In this document: positions 24,207 through 29,713 of the stretch, piece after piece
Position numbering within the stretch: position 1 is the first letter of the stretch
Layout: each line of letters begins with the position of its first letter
Assembly (NCBI GenBank): GCA_964356495.1
Contig: CAYHHR010000001.1
Location: forward strand, 1 to 59,943
Length of the DNA: 59,943 nt
Source of the DNA: JAKANM01 sp964356495
GTDB lineage: Bacteria > Patescibacteriota > Patescibacteriia > Magasanikbacterales > GWA2-37-8
Reading direction: 5' to 3'
Notes under the pieces: model-generated
Databases searched by the model: none
Told to the model about the DNA's origin: nothing
The model's input: the letters and a program-made list of their open reading frames with translations, nothing else
Position numbers and translations under genes: made by a program

Positions 24207-25289
24207 ATGAGCGGAAAAACTTTGGTGTTGGCGGTGTCGGCGTTACTGTCGGTTGGTCTGTTTGCTTCTTGTCAGTGCGGTGGAGACAAGCTCGTCAAAT
24301 CTCCAGATTACGAGAGCGTCTGTCAAATGACCGATGGTGGCGACGAAAGTTGCCAAAAGCCCAATGAAGTGCTGACTGTTGAAGTTGATTGTTCTACGGC
24401 CTGCGGCCCAGGTAAGAAGGTTTGCTCGAGCGATGGTGCTTGCGCGCCTTGTACTGCTCGGCAACCGGGACCGGTTGAGATTCCTTGCAATGACATCGAT
24501 GATGATTGCGACGGAACTGTCGATAATGCCCCTATCGTTTTTTGCTACCTCGGTGTAGGCGGCCTTCAGAGTCCTGACCTCGCCCACTACTATAGCGAGT
24601 GCAGGCCCGGAATCGAGGTAATGAATTGCGTTACTGGGAAAACTACCTGCAAAGGATGGGTAGGTCCGCAACCGGAAGAGTGCGACGGCCTCGACAATAA
24701 CTGCAATGGGCAAATCGATGAGGGGCTAGTTTCCCCTGGCTTGGATGTTGTTCTCGTGCTTGATGAATCCTGTAGTATGCAGGATAAAATCGCATCGTTG
24801 ATCGACTCCACTGCGAATACTGTAGATAAGTACCAATCTCGCGCTAACCTGCGATTTTCCTTGGTTTTGGCTCCGGGCTCTGATCCTGCTCAGGACGGTT
24901 TCGTTACCTTGAAAAAGAACTTCACCAATGTCGCGGACTTCATCGCTGTTTTGAAAACTCAAACGGCTGGTAATACCGCTTCTGAGCCAACCATCGATGC
25001 GGTTTACGACATCTCCGCGCCTTTAAATCCGCTTGGCCTCACCTGGGCGGCCGGGGCGAAAAAGACCATCATTGTTTATTCGGATGAAGAACATCAAAGC
25101 CATCGAAATCCGCGATTGACTGAACAGGCGGCCATTGATGAGGCAAAAAATAACAATGTGACAGTCTACGTCTTCACGAGCGCCCTTTACCTGCAAACTT
25201 GGAGCCAATGGAATAGCAGGGTTTTTTCTTCTTCATTGGAGCAACAGTTGGACGATATAATTTCGTCCAATTTCTGTCAGAAACCGTAG
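24207..25289 (+). CDS. MopE-type metal-binding and VWA domain lipoprotein
   Basis: 360 aa. The lipobox LFASC (Cys22) predicts surface lipidation. Two MopE-like repeats, CNDIDDDCDGTVDN and ECDGLDNNCNGQIDEG, are Asp/Asn-rich cysteine-paired motifs that bind calcium or copper in other proteins. A von Willebrand A domain follows (DVVLVLDESCSMQDK), with D-x-S-C-S in place of the usual MIDAS D-x-S-x-S. This architecture is typical of myxobacterial and other predatory bacteria's surface proteins, and would suit adhesion. It has its own promoter, operator-like palindrome and terminator, so it looks like acquired cargo. Confidence 0.85.
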   Translation: MSGKTLVLAVSALLSVGLFASCQCGGDKLVKSPDYESVCQMTDGGDESCQKPNEVLTVEVDCSTACGPGKKVCSSDGACAPCTARQPGPVEIPCNDIDDDCDGTVDNAPIVFCYLGVGGLQSPDLAHYYSECRPGIEVMNCVTGKTTCKGWVGPQPEECDGLDNNCNGQIDEGLVSPGLDVVLVLDESCSMQDKIASLIDSTANTVDKYQSRANLRFSLVLAPGSDPAQDGFVTLKKNFTNVADFIAVLKTQTAGNTASEPTIDAVYDISAPLNPLGLTWAAGAKKTIIVYSDEEHQSHRNPRLTEQAAIDEAKNNNVTVYVFTSALYLQTWSQWNSRVFSSSLEQQLDDIISSNFCQKP

Positions 25290-25404
25290 GGAATCCTTAA
25301 GATAAGGGTAAAAGCAACCTCGTAGTAAGTATGAGCCATGAGTTTTGGGATTGTTGGATGAGTGTCAGCGTATCCTCAAATTCTACTCAATAATTGAACA
25401 GCAG

Positions 25405-25426
25405 AGACCTCGCCAACCCGGGGTCT
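25405..25426 (+). terminator. Terminator of the MopE/VWA gene
   Basis: Stem AGACCTCG / CGGGGTCT (one G-T pair) with loop CCAACC, followed by TCTGATTTT, about 120 bp after the stop codon. Confidence 0.65.
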
Positions 25427-25440
25427 TCTGATTTTAATCT

Positions 25441-25466
25441 GTTTGTATACACTATTCTATACAAAC
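25441..25466. promoter_or_regulatory. Operator-like palindrome 1
   Basis: Perfect inverted repeat GTTTGTATA-CACTATTC-TATACAAAC. It shares the 13-bp block TTTGTATACACTA with a second site at 25555-25578. A DnaA-box-like TGTGGATAA follows at 25468. The 25290-25640 region has no credible gene. Confidence 0.55.
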
Positions 25467-25554
25467 TGTGGATAAGTTTGGGGAGAAACACCGCAAAAGG
25501 GGGATAAGAATCAAAATTTTGTTGATATTTTAGCTAACTTTAGATAAATCGGTG

Positions 25555-25578
25555 TTTGTATACACTAGCGTAGACAAA
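25555..25578. promoter_or_regulatory. Operator-like palindrome 2
   Basis: TTTGTATA-CACTAGCG-TAGACAAA, one mismatch from a perfect inverted repeat and with the same 8-bp spacing as site 1, centred 113 bp away. It lies 65 bp upstream of the promoter of the structured RNA candidate. The spacing and form resemble LexA-like or other dimeric repressor sites; the regulator is not known. Confidence 0.5.
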
Positions 25579-25642
25579 ATAATTGAGGAAAATACGCCAA
25601 TTTGGACGTTTTTAGGCTTAATCTAGCTAAAAGATTGCCCCC

Positions 25643-25671
25643 TTGACAGGATGTTCATTATGTGCTATACT
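25643..25671 (+). promoter_or_regulatory. Strong sigma70-type promoter of the structured RNA
   Basis: Consensus TTGACA (25643-25648) and TATACT (25666-25671) with 17-bp spacing; transcription would start near 25678. No start codon with a ribosome-binding site follows. Confidence 0.75.
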
Positions 25672-25677
25672 ATCCTT

Positions 25678-26029
25678 GTTGTTCTTTACAACAACTTGGA
25701 CGAATCTTCTCACTCCCTTATTTCAAGGAAGTCCGCCTCTACGGTGGATCAGCCGATGAGGCTGAAAAGCTGGATTCACAGTTGCTCTCAATGAAATGAG
25801 AAAAGCAGCGGCGAATCCATCTCCTTGTTCGGCAACCTCTACTATGAGTTTCAAGCGGCCTAGCTTGCTGAAACTTTTGAGGATCTGCCTTCAAGTGGGT
25901 TGGAGATTATTATGACTGTCGTGGTGTATGACCGCTTTCATCTTCGGATGATTGCACTCTCGCCTGACAGATTACTAAAACGGCGAAGGCATATATTTTT
26001 TATAAAATTGGCTTTATCGCCGTTTTTTT
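25678..26029 (+). ncRNA. Unidentified structured RNA candidate, about 350 nt
   Basis: A near-consensus promoter and a terminator (arms ACGGCGA / TCGCCGT at about 25980-26023, then TTTTTTT) enclose a segment with no protein gene but many local hairpins. These include GTTGT-TCTTT-ACAAC at the 5' end, TCCGCC-TCTAC-GGTGGA, CAGCC-GATGA-GGCTG, an extended arm GGATTC ... GAATCC enclosing CTCA-ATGAAA-TGAG, GTTTC-AAGC ... GCTT-GCT-GAAAC, and TCATC-TTCG-GATGA inside CTGTC ... GACAG. The size resembles RNase P RNA, but its universal motifs are not present. It ends about 70 bp before the assembly gap. The family is unknown to me. Confidence 0.6.
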
Positions 26030-26099
26030 GTTAACAAAAATTATGATCCGAGTGATAATTGACACGCTAATCGAGTTCAGGTAAACTAATCAGACATTA

Positions 26100-26199
26100 N
26101 NNNNNNNNNNNNNNNNNNNNNNNNNNNNNNNNNNNNNNNNNNNNNNNNNNNNNNNNNNNNNNNNNNNNNNNNNNNNNNNNNNNNNNNNNNNNNNNNNNN
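26100..26199. other. Assembly gap (100 N)
   Basis: Exactly 100 undetermined bases, the usual scaffold placeholder; the true distance and missing sequence are unknown. It removes the 5' end of the DksA-like gene. Confidence 0.99.
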
Positions 26200-26487
26200 G
26201 GCACCAGAGAAAATGAAGGGGCCGATAAAGAAGCGTTATTTCCCGACTATGGCAACAGCGAGGAAGATAACGCGCTTGAAGTTGCTGATTATGAAGCTAA
26301 TTTGTCGATCGAAACAGATCTGCAAAAGTCTCTCCGCGATGTAGAAAGTTCGCTTCAGCGGATTACGAAAGGGGAATATGGGGTTTGCAAATATTGCGGA
26401 AAATTGATCGAGGAGAAACGCCTCCTCGCCCGCCCGACCTCGAGCGCCTGTATCACCTGTAAAAAAACTATCGTCCAGGAGGCCTAA
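26200..26487 (+). CDS. DksA/TraR-type zinc-finger protein (5' end lost in gap)
   Basis: The open frame continues from the gap edge, so the start is missing; 95 codons remain. The remaining part reads PDYGNSEEDNALEVADYE, then a helix (LQKSLRDVESSLQRI), then the four-cysteine zinc finger GVCKYCGKLIEEKRLLARP ... ACITCKK. This is the C-terminal half of the DksA/TraR family, proteins that bind RNA polymerase or act in spore/phage biology. In CPR genomes a DksA-like gene often precedes lspA, as here (8 bp gap). The GEYGVCKYCGK spacing is canonical. Confidence 0.88.
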   Translation, partial: GTRENEGADKEALFPDYGNSEEDNALEVADYEANLSIETDLQKSLRDVESSLQRITKGEYGVCKYCGKLIEEKRLLARPTSSACITCKKTIVQEA

Positions 26488-26495
26488 AGTTATAT

Positions 26496-26957
26496 ATGAA
26501 GCTTAAAACTCCGTTTAGCCATTTGTTGCAAAGCGGAGTTTTTTTATTTCTTGATCGTTTTTTTAAATGGCAGGCGATGCGCGCCTGGAATTATCCAGTT
26601 CCGTTTAATCGTTGGCTTGGCTGGGAGCCGTTTCTGAACGGCGGCATCGCGTTCGGGATTGTTTTGCCGGCTTATTTGGTGTTGGTATTATCGCTAATTA
26701 TTATTGGTGTTATTTGCTATCTTTTTTATTTGCACCTTAGTTTAAAAAATAACATCCTAAAATTAGTTCAGGGAACGGGACTGATCTTTATTTTGACCGG
26801 TTCGGTTTCAAATTTAGCTGATCGGTTGCTTTATGGAAATACGATTGATTATATCAGGGTGTACACCGGCATTATAAATATCGCGGACTGTTTAATTGTC
26901 GTCGGATTTGTGTTATACTTTTGGACGTTGAAACAATTGCAAAAAAATGTTAATTAA
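26496..26957 (+). CDS. lspA: Lipoprotein signal peptidase (signal peptidase II)
   Basis: 153 aa, four membrane helices. Catalytic aspartates are in the family motifs GSVSNLADRLLYGNTIDYI and IINIADCLIVVG. The N-terminal LDRFFKWQA corresponds to the family's K-D-x-W/K segment. It removes signal peptides from prolipoproteins in the membrane, which fits the lipoproteins encoded here (GH5-like, HExxH, MopE/VWA and solute-binding proteins). The gene end overlaps the comM start by 11 bp, implying coupled translation. Confidence 0.93.
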   Translation: MKLKTPFSHLLQSGVFLFLDRFFKWQAMRAWNYPVPFNRWLGWEPFLNGGIAFGIVLPAYLVLVLSLIIIGVICYLFYLHLSLKNNILKLVQGTGLIFILTGSVSNLADRLLYGNTIDYIRVYTGIINIADCLIVVGFVLYFWTLKQLQKNVN

Positions 26958-28458
26958 ATTTCCTTCAGCCGCAGCAATGGGAATTGATTGCGTGCCCGTT
27001 ACGGTAGAGGTGGACATCCACAAAGGGCAAACAAGTTTTACCGTCGTCGGTTTGCCGGACCCTTCCATAAAGGAATCAAAAGATCGTCTTTACTCCGCGT
27101 TGAAAAATTCGGGTTTTTCGTATCCGTTTAATTTTAGAATCGTAATAAATTTAGCGCCGGCTGACACGCACAAGGAAGGCGCGATTTATGATTTGCCGAT
27201 GGCGATGGGCATGATCGCTCTGAGCAACGATCTCTCAATTGCCGTGGACGACACGTTGATCGCGGGCGAGCTTGGACTCGACGGACTGGTGAGGCATATA
27301 CCGGGCGTGCTTTCCCTGGCGTTGTACGCGAAAGAGGCCGGACTTCTGCGGTTGTTTGTGCCGGAGAATGACGCTCCGGAAGCGGCGTTGGTCGATGGAC
27401 TCACGATTTATCCGGTGAAGTCGCTTGGTCAATTGGTGAAACATTTTACGGGCGAGGAACTGATCACGCCGTTTGTACCTAGCGGAGAAATAAAAACCGC
27501 TGGCGTTTACGCGATGGATATGGCGTATGTGAAAGGGCAGGAATTCGCGAAGCGCGCGCTCGAAATCGCGGCCAGCGGCAGTCACAATATTCTCATGAGC
27601 GGGCCGCCCGGATCGGGAAAAACTTTGTTGGCTCGGACTTTGCCGTCGATTTTACCATGTTTAACTAAGAGTGAAGTTTTGGAAGTTACAAAAATATATT
27701 CGGTGGCGGGACTGCTCGAAGGGTCGTATGTCGAGGAGCGTCCGTTTCGTTCGCCGCATCATACCGCTTCGGGTGTAGCTCTGGTCGGCGGCGGCCGGAT
27801 TCCGCATCCCGGAGAAATTTCCCTGGCGCATCGCGGGGTTTTATTTTTGGATGAGTTTCCGGAATTTCCGCGTTTCGTAATCGAAAATTTGCGTCAGCCG
27901 CTCGAAGACGGCACGATCACAGTTTCACGAGCCGAGGGGACTTGGAGTTTTCCGGCGCGTTTTATTTTGGTGGCTAGTCAGAATCCTTGCCCTTGCGGTT
28001 ATCGGAGCGATCCGGATCACGCCTGCAGTTGCAGTCCGAGCCAATTTCAAAAATATCAGAAAAAAATCAGCGGGCCGCTTCTCGATCGTATTGATTTGCA
28101 TGTGGAAGTGCCTAGAGTGCAATTTGAAAAATTATCCAGAGACGAACTTTCCGAGCCGTCCGTAAAAATTCGGGAACGGGTGGAGAAGGCGCGCGAGATT
28201 CAGAGCCGGCGTTTCAAAGGGCTCGACATCCAGACCAACAGCGAGATGACCGGCAAGGAAATTCGGGAATTTTGCCAGCTCGACGAGAGTTCCATTGATC
28301 TGCTTCGCGCGGCGGTGAATCGCCTGCATCTCTCGGCGCGCGGCTACAATCGCATCCTCAAACTTAGCCGCACGATCGCGGATCTCGCCGGTGAAAAAAA
28401 TATCGCCACTGATCATGTGGCCGAGGCGCTGCAGTTTCGGGCGAAGGAAGGAGGGTAA
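26947..28458 (+). CDS. comM: ComM/YifB family Mg-chelatase-like AAA ATPase
   Basis: 503 aa, full length. The N-terminal ChlI-like domain (VDIHKGQTSFTVVGLPDPSI), Walker A GPPGSGKTLLARTLP, Walker B VLFLDEFPEF, and the sensor region SQNPCPCGYRSDPDHACSCS with paired cysteines are all present. ComM is a helicase-like hexamer that promotes branch migration during natural transformation, so it fits a bacterium that takes up DNA. The 3' end is special: its last 47 bp are repeated at 29612-29658 beyond the Fic gene, so the present C-terminus may be the product of an insertion. Confidence 0.94.
   Translation: MLIKFPSAAAMGIDCVPVTVEVDIHKGQTSFTVVGLPDPSIKESKDRLYSALKNSGFSYPFNFRIVINLAPADTHKEGAIYDLPMAMGMIALSNDLSIAVDDTLIAGELGLDGLVRHIPGVLSLALYAKEAGLLRLFVPENDAPEAALVDGLTIYPVKSLGQLVKHFTGEELITPFVPSGEIKTAGVYAMDMAYVKGQEFAKRALEIAASGSHNILMSGPPGSGKTLLARTLPSILPCLTKSEVLEVTKIYSVAGLLEGSYVEERPFRSPHHTASGVALVGGGRIPHPGEISLAHRGVLFLDEFPEFPRFVIENLRQPLEDGTITVSRAEGTWSFPARFILVASQNPCPCGYRSDPDHACSCSPSQFQKYQKKISGPLLDRIDLHVEVPRVQFEKLSRDELSEPSVKIRERVEKAREIQSRRFKGLDIQTNSEMTGKEIREFCQLDESSIDLLRAAVNRLHLSARGYNRILKLSRTIADLAGEKNIATDHVAEALQFRAKEGG
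28402..28448. repeat. Direct repeat at comM 3' end, copy 1
   Basis: 47 bp, from ATCGCCACTGATCATG onwards, matching 29612-29658 with one mismatch at 28443. It codes comM residues IATDHVAEALQFRAKE. Confidence 0.9.
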
Positions 28459-28474
28459 ACAGTCTAGGTACCTA

Positions 28475-28525
28475 TTGCTAAAATGTAACAAAAATGTTAT
28501 AATAGCCGCATTCAAATGTTACATT
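28475..28525 (+). promoter_or_regulatory. Promoter and TGTAACA operators of the Fic gene
   Basis: TTGCTA (28475-28480), 17 bp, TATAAT (28498-28503). The spacer carries TGTAACA (28484-28490), with TGTTATA overlapping the -10 box. A perfect palindrome AATGTTACATT lies at 28515-28525, just before the start codon. Three related half-sites over the promoter suggest repression, possibly by the winged-helix N-terminus of the Fic protein itself. Confidence 0.6.
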
Positions 28526-28532
28526 ATTATTT

Positions 28533-29591
28533 ATGGCTAATTCACTTAATAAAAGACAGGAACAGATTTTGACATTCCTTGGGGCCGCTACTGTGTCCGT
28601 GGCAGTTTCAGAAATCTTTACTTATCTCCAAGACAAAAACTTGGTTGCGGTTTCTCGGATGACTGTCAACCGCGATTTGCGTGGATTGAAAGCGCGTAAT
28701 TATATTGAGCAACTGGGTTCTGGTCGCGGGGCGACTTATTTTCCGACGCCAGAGTACAAGGCCGCGCGCCCGATAAATGTTGAAGAATATTTTGCGGTCG
28801 ATCCTGATAAAAGAAAAATTCAGAAAAGTTTTAATTTTGATATTTTCTCTCTTCTTGGTCGAATTTTTACCCCGACAGAGCTTGGAGTTTTGGAAAAGCT
28901 AAATGTAAATTATCTGCAGAAGTTGAGAAAGTTGTCGCCGGCGGCTCTCAAAAAAGAATATGAGAGGCTAGTAATTGAACTATCATGGAAATCATCAAAA
29001 ATTGAAGGGAATACCTATTCACTTCTCGAGACGGAATTTTTATTGCGTGAGCGCATCGAGCCGAAAGGTCACACTCGCGAGGAAACGACGATGATTTTAA
29101 ATCACAAGATTGCGCTTGACTACATTCGTAAACACGCGAGTAGGTTTAAAAAATTAGACTTGCGCGATATTGAGAATGTTCACGGTCTATTAATAAATGG
29201 TTTGAACGTCAAAAAAAACATTCGTCAGGGTTTGGTTCGGATTTCTGGCACCGCCTACCGCCCACTCGATAATAAGTTCCAGATAAGGGAAGCGGTCGAA
29301 AAAATGTGCGCGCTGGTCAATAAGCAGAAAAATCCTTTTACGAAATCCATGATCGCGATGATTATGATTTCGTATATTCAACCGTTCGAGGATGGTAATA
29401 AACGCGCCAGCCGCCTGATCGGCGACGCGCTGCTTCTCGCTTATGCCGCCTGCCCGCTTTCATTTCGAAGTATTGATGAGTTGGAATATAAAAAAGCAAT
29501 ATTGCTTTTTTATGAACAAAATAATTTTAAGTATTTTAAAGATTTGTTCATCGGTCAATTTAAATTTACCGTTGAAAATTATTTCGGATAG
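28533..29591 (+). CDS. Fic domain protein with N-terminal winged helix
   Basis: 352 aa. Residues 1-75 resemble a winged helix-turn-helix (RQEQILTFLG ... VSRMTVNRDLRGLKARNYI). The inhibitory helix motif SSKIEGN (about 154-160, S-x-x-x-E-G/N) precedes the Fic core, a class II arrangement. The active-site loop reads IQPFEDGNKRASR: the usual catalytic histidine (H-P-F-x-x-G-N-G-R) is glutamine, and K follows N as in Doc. Fic enzymes transfer AMP or phosphate to target proteins; this one may be altered or inactive. It lies between two copies of the comM 3' end, so it looks inserted. Confidence 0.88.
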   Translation: MANSLNKRQEQILTFLGAATVSVAVSEIFTYLQDKNLVAVSRMTVNRDLRGLKARNYIEQLGSGRGATYFPTPEYKAARPINVEEYFAVDPDKRKIQKSFNFDIFSLLGRIFTPTELGVLEKLNVNYLQKLRKLSPAALKKEYERLVIELSWKSSKIEGNTYSLLETEFLLRERIEPKGHTREETTMILNHKIALDYIRKHASRFKKLDLRDIENVHGLLINGLNVKKNIRQGLVRISGTAYRPLDNKFQIREAVEKMCALVNKQKNPFTKSMIAMIMISYIQPFEDGNKRASRLIGDALLLAYAACPLSFRSIDELEYKKAILLFYEQNNFKYFKDLFIGQFKFTVENYFG

Positions 29592-29599
29592 AGAGAGAA

Positions 29600-29665
29600 A
29601 TGAGTAATAAAATCGCCACTGATCATGTGGCCGAGGCGCTGCAGTTTCGGGCAAAGGAGGGGTGA
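29600..29665 (+). pseudogene. Displaced comM 3' end (21-codon remnant)
   Basis: ATG at 29600 reads MSNKIATDHVAEALQFRAKEG before TGA, in the same frame as the comM C-terminus (EKNIATDHVAEALQFRAKEGG). It follows a purine-rich GAGAGAGAAA, so it could be translated, but it is best seen as the original end of comM separated by the Fic insertion. Confidence 0.7.
29612..29658. repeat. Direct repeat at comM 3' end, copy 2
   Basis: Second copy of the 47-bp comM-end repeat, offset by exactly 1210 bp from the first. The 1.2 kb between them carries only the Fic gene and its promoter. Confidence 0.9.
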
Positions 29666-29713
29666 TAATAAAACTAATGACAAAATCGAACACTTGGCGT
29701 ATACTTAGTCATT

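Noticed and set aside
25678..26029. RNase P RNA (rnpB)
   Set aside because: Size fits and GGAAGTCC and GACAGA are present, but the invariant GAAAGTCC, GGTAAGAGC and ACAGAA-CCGGC blocks and the P1 closing pairing were not found.
25678..26029. tmRNA or SRP RNA
   Set aside because: No tRNA-like ends, tag reading frame or GGAAGG-type SRP tetraloop motif.
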